Assembly: GCA_007120685.1 (NCBI GenBank)
Contig: SKNG01000349.1
Coordinates: 1-11,994 of the forward strand
Direction of reading: 5' to 3'
Source: Paracoccaceae bacterium
GTDB lineage: Bacteria; Pseudomonadota; Alphaproteobacteria; Rhodobacterales; Rhodobacteraceae
DNA: 11,994 bases
Shown: positions 1 to 7,032 of the stretch, piece by piece
Layout of the letters: each line of letters opens with the position of its first letter
Position numbering within the stretch: the stretch's first letter is position 1
Notes under the pieces: generated by a model
What the model saw: only the letters and a program-made list of their open reading frames with translations
What the model was told of the DNA's origin: nothing
The model's database searches: none
Translations under genes and position numbers: made by a program

Positions 1-565
1 GCGGGATCAGCGGGTCGCCCTGAAAATACATCTGCGTGATCAGCCGCTGCCCGAAACTGCGCCCGAAGACCGAGACATGGATATGCATCGGCCGCCAGTC
101 ATTGGCCCGGTTCGGCCAGGGATAGGCACCGGGGCGGATGGTCAGGAACTGGTAATAGCCGTTCGCGTCGGTCAGGGTCCGCCCGCAGCCGCCGAAATTC
201 GGGTCCAGCGGCGCGAAATAGCTGTCCTTCACATGCCGGTAGCGCCCGCCGGCATTGGCCTGCCAGATCTCCACCAGTGTCTCGGGCACCGGCCGGCCCA
301 GCTCGTCCAGCACCCGGCCGTGCATCAGGATGCGCTCGCCCACCGCCGGGGCTTCGCCCTTGGTCCAGTTCAGGATCAGGTTGTTGTCTAGCGGCCCCAG
401 CAGCGCATGCCCGAAAACCGGCCCCGACTCCTCGCTCGGCGTCGATTCCATCGACAAGAGCGGCAACCCGGGCGAGCGGGTGACCGAGGTCTTGTAATCC
501 ACGTCATAGGCCACCGGATGCACCGCCCGGTTGCGCGGGATAAAAGGCCCGGCATCACTGGTCAT
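1..565 (-). CDS. pcaH: Protocatechuate 3,4-dioxygenase beta subunit, C-terminus cut by window edge
   Basis: This subunit carries the catalytic non-haem Fe(III) that performs intradiol (ortho) ring cleavage of protocatechuate to 3-carboxy-cis,cis-muconate in the cytoplasm, working with the PcaG alpha subunit. The visible 188 codons match the family closely. The predicted iron ligands are Tyr109 (GRYRH), Tyr148 (AYPW), His161 and His163 (WRPMHIH), one residue offset from the Pseudomonas numbering, and the conserved Arg158 is present. The PLDPNFGG and FQGDPLIP blocks are also present. Family members are about 235-240 residues, so roughly 50 residues lie beyond position 1. The ATG at 563-565 overlaps the pcaC stop codon in an ATGA junction, and a GGAGGGG ribosome site sits inside the end of pcaC, which suggests translational coupling. 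pcaG would be expected just beyond the left edge (inference). Confidence 0.96.
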   Translation of the reverse strand, partial: MTSDAGPFIPRNRAVHPVAYDVDYKTSVTRSPGLPLLSMESTPSEESGPVFGHALLGPLDNNLILNWTKGEAPAVGERILMHGRVLDELGRPVPETLVEIWQANAGGRYRHVKDSYFAPLDPNFGGCGRTLTDANGYYQFLTIRPGAYPWPNRANDWRPMHIHVSVFGRSFGQRLITQMYFQGDPLIP

Positions 566-963
566 GGCTCTTTCCCCTCCCCCTGCCCTTCGGCATCCAT
601 CTCTGCCCAGACCGCTTTGGCGATCTTGATGGCGTGGTTGGCGCGCGGCACGCCGGCATAGATGGCGACATGCTGGAACGCCTCCATCACGTCGCGCCGG
701 CTGGCCCCGGTATTCGCGCAGGCCCGCACATGCATCGCCACTTCCTCGAAATTCCCCAGTCCCGCCAGCAGCGCCAGCGTCAGCATCGAGCGTTCGCGCG
801 AGGTTATCGCATCCGAGGCCCAGACCGTGCCCCAGGCTCCTTCGGTGATCAGCCCCTGAAACGGCGCATCAAGCACCCCCTTGCCCGCCTCGGCCCGGTC
901 CACATGCGCATCGCCCAGCACCCGGCGGCGGGTGGCCATGCCCTGCTCGTATCGCTCGCTCAT
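562..963 (-). CDS. pcaC: 4-carboxymuconolactone decarboxylase
   Basis: PcaC decarboxylates 4-carboxymuconolactone to beta-ketoadipate enol-lactone in the protocatechuate branch of the beta-ketoadipate pathway. The 133-residue product has the normal length for a stand-alone PcaC and is not the PcaCD/PcaL fusion. Family hallmarks are RRRVLGDAHVDR near residues 12-23, FQGLITEGAWGTVW around 35-48, an MHVRACANTG segment around 77-86 carrying the conserved His78, and HVAIYAGVPRANHA around 98-111. It is an AhpD-like all-helical fold without the redox CxxC pair. The ATG at 961-963 is chosen because GGGGGAG lies directly upstream and the family starts this way; the in-frame extension to 1047 would overlap the end of pobA. 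It lies 22 bases after pobA and overlaps pcaH by 4 bases. Confidence 0.96.
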   Translation of the reverse strand: MSERYEQGMATRRRVLGDAHVDRAEAGKGVLDAPFQGLITEGAWGTVWASDAITSRERSMLTLALLAGLGNFEEVAMHVRACANTGASRRDVMEAFQHVAIYAGVPRANHAIKIAKAVWAEMDAEGQGEGKEP

Positions 964-985
964 CGCTCCCCCCGGCCGGCGCGCT

Positions 986-2152
986 TCAATAGGGCAGGCC
1001 CGTGTAGTTTCGTGCCATGGCCGCCTGCGCGGTTTCAAGGGTTTCAAGCTGATAAAGCTCGGCCTCCTGAATCTTCTGGTCGAAATCGGACTGCCCCGGA
1101 AAGCGGTGCAGCATCGAGGTCATCCACCAGGAAAACCGCATCGCCCCCCAGATCCGCCGCAGCGCCCGGTCAGAGTAAAGGTCCAGCGCGGCCGCATCGC
1201 CAGCGCAAGCCGCCTGCAAGGCCTCGAACAGGTAATGCACGTCGCTGGCCGCCAGATTCAGCCCCTTCGCCCCGGTCGGCGGCACGATATGCGCGGCATC
1301 GCCGACCAGGAACAACCGCCCCCATCGCATCGGCTCGGTGACGAAGCTGCGCAGGGGCGCGACGGATTTTTCCACCGAGGGGCCGGTTTCCATCACCTCG
1401 GCCACCTCGGCCGGCAGGCGACGGCGCAGTTCGTCCCAGAAGGCCGCGTCAGACCAGTCCTCGACCTTGTCCGACAGCGGCACCTGAATGTAGTAGCGCG
1501 AAAGCTGCGGGTTGCGCATCGAGGCTAGCGCAAAGCCGCGCGGGTGGTTGGCGTAGATCAGTTCCTCGGTGGCGGGGGCGGTGCGCGACAGAACCCCCAG
1601 CCAGCCGAAGGGATAGACGCGCTCATACTCGGTGCGGCTTTCCGCCGGGATCGACTGGCGGCTGATACCGTGGAAGCCGTCGCAGCCAGCGATATAGTCG
1701 CAATCCAGCCGGTGGCTCCGCCCGTCCTTCTCCCAGGTCACATGGGGCGCGTCCCCGGTCAGGTCGTGCAGGGCGACGTCTCGAGCCTGGTGAATGATCG
1801 TCGCGCCCAGTACATCCTGCGCGGCATACAGGTCCTGCGTCACCTCGGTCTGACCGTAGACCATGACTGTCGCCCCCACGCGCGCCTTGAAATCCACGCG
1901 GAACATGCCGTTCACGGTGGACAGGTTGGTGCCCTCATGCACCATCCCCTCGCGGTCCATCCGGTCGCCACAACCCGCGCGGCGCAGCAGGTCCACGCAG
2001 CCCTGTTCCAGCACCCCGGCGCGGATGCGGCCCAGCACATAATCCCGCGACTGCCGTTCCAGCACCACGGTATCGATGCCCGCGCGCATCAAAAGCTGCG
2101 ACAGCATCAACCCCGAAGGCCCGCCGCCGATGATCGCCACTTGCGTGCGCAT
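986..2152 (-). CDS. pobA: 4-hydroxybenzoate 3-monooxygenase (p-hydroxybenzoate hydroxylase)
   Basis: This FAD-dependent, NADPH-using monooxygenase hydroxylates 4-hydroxybenzoate to protocatechuate, the substrate of the dioxygenase encoded two genes downstream. The 388-residue product aligns along its whole length with the 394-residue Pseudomonas enzyme. It has the Rossmann motif GGGPSG (residues 9-14), RIRAG (42-46), the DG motif in CDYIAGCDGFHG (151-162), and the GD motif in LFLVGDAAHIVPPTG (280-294). Substrate-site residues are conserved: Tyr200 (IYANH), Ser211, Arg213, Arg219, Pro292, Asn299 and Tyr383, equivalent to Pseudomonas Tyr201, Ser212, Arg214, Arg220, Pro293, Asn300 and Tyr385. 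Three ATGs are possible. The one at 2150-2152 is preferred because GGGAG lies 6 bases upstream and the product then begins like its homologues; the ATG at 2156-2158 abuts the ribosome site, and 2221 has no support. Confidence 0.97.
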   Translation of the reverse strand: MRTQVAIIGGGPSGLMLSQLLMRAGIDTVVLERQSRDYVLGRIRAGVLEQGCVDLLRRAGCGDRMDREGMVHEGTNLSTVNGMFRVDFKARVGATVMVYGQTEVTQDLYAAQDVLGATIIHQARDVALHDLTGDAPHVTWEKDGRSHRLDCDYIAGCDGFHGISRQSIPAESRTEYERVYPFGWLGVLSRTAPATEELIYANHPRGFALASMRNPQLSRYYIQVPLSDKVEDWSDAAFWDELRRRLPAEVAEVMETGPSVEKSVAPLRSFVTEPMRWGRLFLVGDAAHIVPPTGAKGLNLAASDVHYLFEALQAACAGDAAALDLYSDRALRRIWGAMRFSWWMTSMLHRFPGQSDFDQKIQEAELYQLETLETAQAAMARNYTGLPY

Positions 2153-2240
2153 GCTCATCTCCCTTGCCTGGCTGGTAATCTGACAACACGCATGCGCCTT
2201 TTGAATGGCAAAACGCAGCATTCTCTGGCATTATCCGAAC
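2153..2240. promoter_or_regulatory. Divergent pobA/pobR control region with candidate activator repeats
   Basis: This 88-base gap separates the divergent start codons of pobA and pobR. It contains two TGGCA direct repeats (2206-2210 and 2226-2230) whose starts are exactly 20 bases apart, about two helical turns, as is common for AraC-family activators. The first overlaps a possible pobA -35 on the minus strand, TTGCCA (2206-2211), followed after 17 bases by a poor -10, TGTTGT (2183-2188). An 8-base palindrome CGCATGCG (2189-2196) lies in the spacer. A weak core promoter overlapped by an activator site fits induction of pobA by PobR with 4-hydroxybenzoate, but the site assignment is inference from spacing and position. 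Confidence 0.45.
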
Positions 2241-3107
2241 ATGACCTCCCCCGCACCCATCCCCGCCTTCGCGCTTTATGGCGAGGGGCGCGGCTTTCCC
2301 GATGTGCTGCATTGCGAGCGTATCGCCGACCGGGCGGGGCTGCACGGCTGGCAGATCGCCCCGCACCGGCACCCCGATCTGCACCAGATCTTCCTGATCC
2401 GTCGTGGCGCGGCCTGGGTCACGGTCGATGGCCGGGCGCGCGACCTGTCGCTGCCGGTGCTGCTGTCGATCCCGCCCTGGGTGGTGCATGGCTTCCGCTT
2501 CAGTGCCGGCACCGAAGGCCATGTGCTGAGCCTGTCGCTGGCCGATCTGCCCGAGGTCCTGGGCGAGGCCAGCCCGCTGGCCGCCATGCTGGCCCGCTGG
2601 GGCCACGCGCCGGCCGATCCCGCCCTCGATGCGCTGTTCGAGGCGGTGATCGCCGAATGCGCGGCAAGGGATGCCGCCCGCGCGCCGATGCTGCGGGCGC
2701 TGGCCACGCAGATCACGGTGCATGCCGCGCGCGCGCTGGCGGGGGGCGCGCCGGAACCCACGCGCTACGAGCGGCACATGCAGGGGTTCGAGGCGTTGTT
2801 GCGCGAAAACCTCGCGCAGCGCTGGCCCCTGACCGAATACGCCCGTGCGCTGGGGCTGACGCCGACGCATCTGAACCGCGTGGTGCGGGCGCAGACCGGG
2901 CGGTCGGCGGCGCGGCATATCGAGGCTCGGCTTTTCCAGGAAGCCTGCCGCCTGCTGGCCTATACGCGGATGGGGGTGGCCGAGGTGGGCTATGCGCTGG
3001 GATTCGACGACCCGGCCTATTTCTCGCGCGCCTTCCGGCGGCAGACGGGCGAGACACCGTCGGGATATCGCCGGCGACTGGCGGGCACGGATCTGCCGGC
3101 GGGATAA
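2241..3107 (+). CDS. pobR: AraC-family transcriptional activator of pobA
   Basis: This is a cytoplasmic regulator expected to bind 4-hydroxybenzoate and activate the divergent pobA. The 288-residue product has an N-terminal cupin-type sensing domain, seen as HRHPDLHQIFLIRRG (residues 42-56) and IPPWVVHGF (78-86). A linker rich in alanine and leucine follows, then a C-terminal AraC DNA-binding domain with two helix-turn-helix units at about 197-220 (ARALGLTPTHLNRVVR) and 245-276 (EVGYALGFDDPAYFSRAFRR, then GETPSGYRR). The AraC-type fold and the position next to pobA indicate the PobR class found in alphaproteobacteria and pseudomonads, distinct from the IclR-type PobR of Acinetobacter. The ATG at 2241 is preferred over 2205 because the earlier one lies inside the candidate operator; neither has a strong ribosome site. 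It converges on the hydrolase gene, leaving 31 bases between stop codons. Confidence 0.88.
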   Translation: MTSPAPIPAFALYGEGRGFPDVLHCERIADRAGLHGWQIAPHRHPDLHQIFLIRRGAAWVTVDGRARDLSLPVLLSIPPWVVHGFRFSAGTEGHVLSLSLADLPEVLGEASPLAAMLARWGHAPADPALDALFEAVIAECAARDAARAPMLRALATQITVHAARALAGGAPEPTRYERHMQGFEALLRENLAQRWPLTEYARALGLTPTHLNRVVRAQTGRSAARHIEARLFQEACRLLAYTRMGVAEVGYALGFDDPAYFSRAFRRQTGETPSGYRRRLAGTDLPAG

Positions 3108-3138
3108 AGGGCCGCGCCGGAAGCCCTCTGGAACGGCG

Positions 3139-3891
3139 TCAGTTAGAGGCGGTGCGGGTGGCGGGGCGGTAGAAGATATGCGCGCCGAACCGTGCCGTGC
3201 GCTCCATGCGACGAGCCCAGCCGGGGCTGACCGAAGTGGCATGGAAATAGATTGCCCCATCCGTCAGCGGCCGGTCGGCACCGGACAGCATGACCTGCGC
3301 CACGCGGCCGGCGACGGCGCGCGCACGCGGCTCGTTCAGCGCCCGCGAACGGCCGTTGCAGGCATAGCTGAACTGGCAAGCGTTGCGGCGATGGGCGTTC
3401 TGATGCACCACGGCGCAGACATTGCCGGGAAAGCGGGCGGAATCGACGCGGTTCAGGATCACCTCGGCAACCGCGAACTGGCCCACAAGATCTTCGCCGC
3501 GGGCCTCGTGATAGATCGCCTCGCGCAGGCAGCGGAACTGCTCGTTGCCGCGCATCGTGATCTCCTGGCGCATCAGCCAGTCCGTCTGGTAGCGCCTGTC
3601 GGGGTCGGCGCGCAGGCTGTCGTCGCCAGCCCGTCGCGCTGGCGCTTCTGTCCGCTGTTCGGCCCGCGCCGGCACCACCGTATCGTGGTCTGCAGGGGTA
3701 TCGGCCGATGTCGGCGAGGTGGCGCGCGTGACCACCGCCGGCGTCACATGGCGGATCGCTTCGCGTTCGGCGTTCAGCGCCAGCATCAGTCCCTGCTCGA
3801 CCCGGTCGCCGGCAAGGGCGCTGCCGGCAGACAGCGGCAACAACAGGGCAAGAGCGGCCGCCAGGGGCCGATGCCGATCCGATCTTTTCAT
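3139..3891 (-). CDS. Secreted SleB/CwlJ-type cell wall hydrolase
   Basis: The 250-residue product belongs to the Hydrolase_2 (SleB/CwlJ) family of peptidoglycan hydrolases, which in Bacillus act in spore cortex lysis. Here it is probably a periplasmic peptidoglycan-cleaving enzyme. A Sec signal peptide is clear: MKRSDRHR, a hydrophobic stretch at 10-24, and an Ala-x-Ala site (ALA, about residue 27). A low-complexity linker follows to about residue 105. The catalytic domain then covers 118-242 with LREAIYHEARGE (122-133, including the presumed catalytic Glu129), AEVILNRV (142-149), CQFSYACNG (172-180) and GAIYFHA (212-218). Four cysteines (121, 159, 172, 178) lie in the exported part and could form disulfides. 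The ATG at 3889-3891 has AGAGGA upstream and starts directly at the signal peptide; an in-frame extension to 4047 would bury it. The substrate bond cleaved cannot be told from sequence. Confidence 0.88.
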   Translation of the reverse strand: MKRSDRHRPLAAALALLLPLSAGSALAGDRVEQGLMLALNAEREAIRHVTPAVVTRATSPTSADTPADHDTVVPARAEQRTEAPARRAGDDSLRADPDRRYQTDWLMRQEITMRGNEQFRCLREAIYHEARGEDLVGQFAVAEVILNRVDSARFPGNVCAVVHQNAHRRNACQFSYACNGRSRALNEPRARAVAGRVAQVMLSGADRPLTDGAIYFHATSVSPGWARRMERTARFGAHIFYRPATRTASN

Positions 3892-4259
3892 ACCGTCCAT
3901 CCTCTGCGGTGGCGCTACAGGCAGCACGCGGCCTGAACAGCGGCGTCCGGTGTCGCCGCTCCCCCCAGGGACGCGGCCCAATACTTCTTCCGCCCGGGGC
4001 GGCTGAAAAACTTGTGGCGCCGCACCGGTGGCGGCACGCTGCACCATGCGTCACAAGGACGTGACCCACCGGCACGGCAGCAGGCTATACGGGAAAAAGG
4101 CGGTTTCGTCCAGTTTGCGGGAAACCCGCGCCCCGCAGCGCCCGCCGGACCAGCCGGGCACCACCCCTGACAGGCAGCCAATGTGTCCCGGCAAACCACC
4201 GGAAAGGCACCGAAAATACTATTCCTGACAAAAGGTTAACGCGGACCGTCCGGTGCGGA
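3892..4259. other. 368-base intergenic region between dikinase homologue and hydrolase
   Basis: I see no convincing gene here. Frames that cross it lack ribosome sites and run into the hydrolase out of frame or ahead of its signal peptide. It contains the candidate hydrolase promoter at 4084-4112. It also contains an inverted repeat, GTCAC-6-GTGAC (4050-4065), just downstream of the predicted transcription start. Short GC-rich complementarities near 4000 could fold in the leader RNA. No U-tract terminator is visible after the dikinase stop codon at 4260. Confidence 0.5.
4084..4112 (-). promoter_or_regulatory. Candidate sigma-70 promoter for the cell wall hydrolase
   Basis: On the minus strand TGGACG (4107-4112) and TATAGC (4084-4089) are separated by exactly 17 bases. 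This gives a predicted start near 4077 and an untranslated leader of about 185 bases before the ATG at 3891. The match to TTGACA/TATAAT is 4 of 6 in each box. A transcript from here would begin just before the GTCAC/GTGAC inverted repeat. Confidence 0.45.
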
Positions 4260-6836
4260 TCAGCGCAGGTCCGGGATGGCTTCGCGTTCATCGCGGGTGC
4301 CGATGGTCAGCTGCGCCGCGGCCAGCCGCGCCACGGGCACCCGGAAGGACGAACAGGACACATAGTCAAATCCCGATGCGCGGCAGAAGGCGATTGATTC
4401 GGGGCTGCCCCCGTGTTCGCCGCAGATCGACAGGGTCAAGCCCTGGCGTGCCTTGCGCCCCCGCTCGGCCGCGATATGCAGCAATTCGCCCACACCGTCG
4501 GTATCAAGCACATGGAACGGGTCCTCGGCGAAGACCCCGCTTTGCACATAGGTTGACATGAAACGGCCGGCATCGTCGCGCGACAGGCCATAGGTCATCT
4601 GGGTCAGGTCATTGGTGCCGAAGGACAGGAAATCCACATGCTGGGCAATCTCGCCAGCGCGCAGGGCGGCGCGCGGGGTCTCCACCATCACACCCAGCCG
4701 GTACTCGAACCCCTGCCCGCGTTCGATCCGCACCGAGGCCGCCACCGCATCGATGCGCGCCTTGACCAGTTCCACCTCGCGCATGGCCGAAACCAGCGGG
4801 ATCATGATTTCCGGCACGATGGGAAAGCCGCGGGCATTGGCCTCGATCGTCGCCTCGAAAATGGCGCGGGCCTGCATCTCGTAGATTTCCGGCAGGGTGA
4901 CGCCCAGCCGCACCCCGCGCAGGCCCAGCATGGGGTTGAATTCGGCCAGTTCCTCGGCCCGGCGGGTGACCTCGGATAAGGGCTTGTCCAGGGCGTCGGC
5001 CAGTTGGCGCATGCCCTCGCGCGTGTGGGGCAGGAATTCGTGCAGCGGCGGGTCGAACAGGCGGATGCAGACCGGCAGGCCCTGCATGATTTCAAAGAGT
5101 TCGATGAAATCCGAGCGCTGCATCGGCGAAAGCCGGTCCAGCGCGGCGGCGCGGTCCTGGGAGCTGTCGGCAAAGATCATCTCGCGCATCACCGTCAGGC
5201 GGTCGTCCTCGAAGAACATGTGCTCGGTGCGGCAAAGGCCGATACCCTGGGCCTTGAAATCGCGCGCCACACGGGCGTCATCCGGCGTGTCGGCATTGGC
5301 CCGCACGCCGATGTCGCGCAGCGCGTCGGCCCAGTCCAGGAGCGTGGTGAAGGGCGCGTCCAGCGCCGGTTCCAGCAGATCGACCGCGCCCAGCATCAAG
5401 CTGCCGGTGGTGCCGTCGATGGTAACCAGATCGCCCTCGCGCAGTACCTGACGCCCGGTGCGCAACTGTTTCGCGCGCGCGTCGATCTGCACGCCGGTCA
5501 TGCCCACCACGCAAGGAAGGCCCAGCCCGCGGCCGATGACGGCGGCATGGCTGGTCATCCCGCCGCGTTCGGTCAGCACGCCCGAGGCCGCGTGCATGCC
5601 GCGAATATCCTCGGGCGAGGTTTCGCGCCGCACCAGGATGCAGGGCTCATCGCGCGCCGCACTGGCCTGCGCGGCGGTCGAGGTGAAGACGATCCGCCCG
5701 GTAGCCGCGCCGGGGCTGGCGGCGATGCCGCGCGCCAGCACATCGGCCTCGGCGCGCGGATCGACCTGCCGGTGCAGCAGGTCCGACAGCGCATTGGGCG
5801 TCACCCGCATCAGCGCCTCTTTCTTCGAGATGATGCCATCCTCGGCCAGCGCCACCGCCACCCGCACCGCCGCGCGGCTGGAGCGTTGCACCTTCAGCGC
5901 ATCGAGCACCCATAACCGCCCGTTTTCGATGGTGAATTCGATCTGCATTTCTTCGCGCAACTTCTCGCGGCAGATCGCGCCGTGGCGCAGAAGGTCGGCG
6001 AAAAGCGCGGGCTCGCGTTCCTCCAGCGAGGGGCCGCGCTTGTCATGCGTCAGATAGAGCGTGTCGGGGTTGTCCGACAGCGCCTCGCGCCCCTGGCCAT
6101 GCTGGGCGAAACGGCCGGTTACCTGCGTCACGCCGGTCACCGGGTCGATGAACTGGATGACGCCCGCGCCGCTTTCGCCCGCGCCAAAGCCGCCGGCCAT
6201 GGCCTGCACCACCAGGCCCAGGCCCGCCTCGGCCGGCGCGCCCTTGGCCTGACGCAACAGCCGCGCCGAGGTGCCTTCCCAGGCCCGCGCCATCGAGCGC
6301 AGCACCTCGGCCAGTTGCCGGGCCGGGTCCTGCGGGAAGGGTTCTTCCATCTCCTTCTCATATTCGTAAAGCGCCGCCTGCAGGGCCGGCAGGCAGGGTT
6401 CCTGCGCCTCGAACATGTCCGGATCCAGCCGGGCGACATGCTGGGCATAGGATTGCACGAAGCTGTAGTAGAGCGCGGTGGCCACCGGTTCGCCATGGCG
6501 TCCGGCGATTTCTGCATGGCGGGTGTCGTTCATGCCGATGTTCAGGATCGCGCCCGGCCCGCCCCAGTCCGGGTTTTCGGGCGAGGGGCGGACGGACATG
6601 AGTTGCCCCTTGTCGAACTTGGCCATCAGGCTGGTCATGTTCAGCGCCTGCCCGGCGGCGATGGCGCGTACGGTACCGAAGGAAAGCGCCACGGTGCGCG
6701 GCACCGGCAGGTCCAGCCGCACCAGTCGCTGAAGGCATTTCGCCCGCCAGCCATGGGTGCGCAGGGAAATGGGGGCCGAGTTGGTGATCTCGGAATAATC
6801 CAGAAGGCTTAGATGGGTGGCGCTGCGGCGGGGCAT
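4260..6836 (-). CDS. ppdK: Pyruvate phosphate dikinase homologue with divergent ATP-grasp domain
   Basis: Pyruvate phosphate dikinase interconverts ATP, phosphate and pyruvate with AMP, diphosphate and PEP through a phospho-histidine that swings between domains. The 858-residue product has the full three-part order. The central phospho-histidine domain is intact (SPEDIRGMHAASG at 407-419; RGGMTSHAA at 424-432 with His430). So is the C-terminal PEP/pyruvate TIM barrel (GIGLCRTEHMFF 531-542, LFDPPLHEFLPHT 593-605, FGTNDLTQMTYG 739-750, ICGEHGG 804-810 with Cys805). The N-terminal ATP-grasp domain is unusual. GGKG-type glycines near 28-33 read HGWRAK, RSGARASMPGM is replaced by RPSPENPDWGG (83-93), and TRNP plus NAQGED are replaced by FIDP and HGQGRE (229-251). 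The ATG at 6836 has AAAGG 7 bases upstream. Homology is certain; dikinase activity is not, and the symbol marks the family only. Confidence 0.85.
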   Translation of the reverse strand: MPRRSATHLSLLDYSEITNSAPISLRTHGWRAKCLQRLVRLDLPVPRTVALSFGTVRAIAAGQALNMTSLMAKFDKGQLMSVRPSPENPDWGGPGAILNIGMNDTRHAEIAGRHGEPVATALYYSFVQSYAQHVARLDPDMFEAQEPCLPALQAALYEYEKEMEEPFPQDPARQLAEVLRSMARAWEGTSARLLRQAKGAPAEAGLGLVVQAMAGGFGAGESGAGVIQFIDPVTGVTQVTGRFAQHGQGREALSDNPDTLYLTHDKRGPSLEEREPALFADLLRHGAICREKLREEMQIEFTIENGRLWVLDALKVQRSSRAAVRVAVALAEDGIISKKEALMRVTPNALSDLLHRQVDPRAEADVLARGIAASPGAATGRIVFTSTAAQASAARDEPCILVRRETSPEDIRGMHAASGVLTERGGMTSHAAVIGRGLGLPCVVGMTGVQIDARAKQLRTGRQVLREGDLVTIDGTTGSLMLGAVDLLEPALDAPFTTLLDWADALRDIGVRANADTPDDARVARDFKAQGIGLCRTEHMFFEDDRLTVMREMIFADSSQDRAAALDRLSPMQRSDFIELFEIMQGLPVCIRLFDPPLHEFLPHTREGMRQLADALDKPLSEVTRRAEELAEFNPMLGLRGVRLGVTLPEIYEMQARAIFEATIEANARGFPIVPEIMIPLVSAMREVELVKARIDAVAASVRIERGQGFEYRLGVMVETPRAALRAGEIAQHVDFLSFGTNDLTQMTYGLSRDDAGRFMSTYVQSGVFAEDPFHVLDTDGVGELLHIAAERGRKARQGLTLSICGEHGGSPESIAFCRASGFDYVSCSSFRVPVARLAAAQLTIGTRDEREAIPDLR

Positions 6837-6880
6837 GGCGCTACCTTTCGCGCGGGGGATACAGGGGCGAGGTGAGGCGC

Positions 6881-6908
6881 AGAATAGGCGCTGCCCGGGC
6901 CGGCGCAA
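6881..6908 (-). promoter_or_regulatory. Candidate promoter for the dikinase homologue
   Basis: On the minus strand TTGCGC (6903-6908) and TATTCT (6881-6886) are 16 bases apart, placing the predicted start near 6874, about 38 bases before the ATG at 6836. The -10 box is good and the -35 is moderate. The 6944-6959 palindrome lies about 35 bases upstream of the -35, a position from which a bound protein could act, but it could equally be unrelated. Confidence 0.45.
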
Positions 6909-6943
6909 GCAGTTATCGCGACATAGCCATTTGCGCCGGGAAG

Positions 6944-6959
6944 GCGCTTTCGAAAGCGC
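6944..6959. repeat. 16-bp perfect palindrome, copy 1
   Basis: The sequence GCGCTTTCGAAAGCGC is its own reverse complement. The flanks GGGAA and TTCTCGCCC give further partial pairing. The same 16-base core recurs at 7037-7052 inside a longer palindrome. It lies upstream of the dikinase gene's candidate promoter and downstream of gcvP. It could be an operator, part of a dispersed palindromic repeat, or a hairpin in gcv read-through RNA; the sequence alone does not decide. Confidence 0.8.
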
Positions 6960-7032
6960 GTTCTCGCCCATTGGACATGTCAGCGTCAAGCGCGCCCGGT
7001 CCCTATGCACGAGACGTCAGGCCAGAAGGCAG

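Noticed and set aside
3108..3127. AGGGC-10-GCCCT stem between the convergent pobR and hydrolase genes
   Set aside because: Five base pairs with a 10-base loop and no U-run are too weak to call a terminator, although a bidirectional terminator would be expected here.
1544..3172. Plus-strand open frame running through antisense pobA and into pobR in another frame
   Set aside because: It conflicts with two well-supported genes and its translation shows no family motif.
1935..3260. Minus-strand open frame opposite pobR and overlapping pobA
   Set aside because: Its distal part is pobA in the wrong frame and its proximal part is antisense to pobR; the composition is Arg/Gly/Pro rich.
3143..4075. 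Alternative minus-strand frame over the hydrolase gene
   Set aside because: It reads the same DNA as the SleB-type gene in another frame and lacks its signal peptide and domain motifs.
6837..7010. N-terminal extension of the dikinase homologue by 58 codons
   Set aside because: The extension translates through palindrome copy 1 and the candidate promoter; the ATG at 6836 has a ribosome site and a family-like start.
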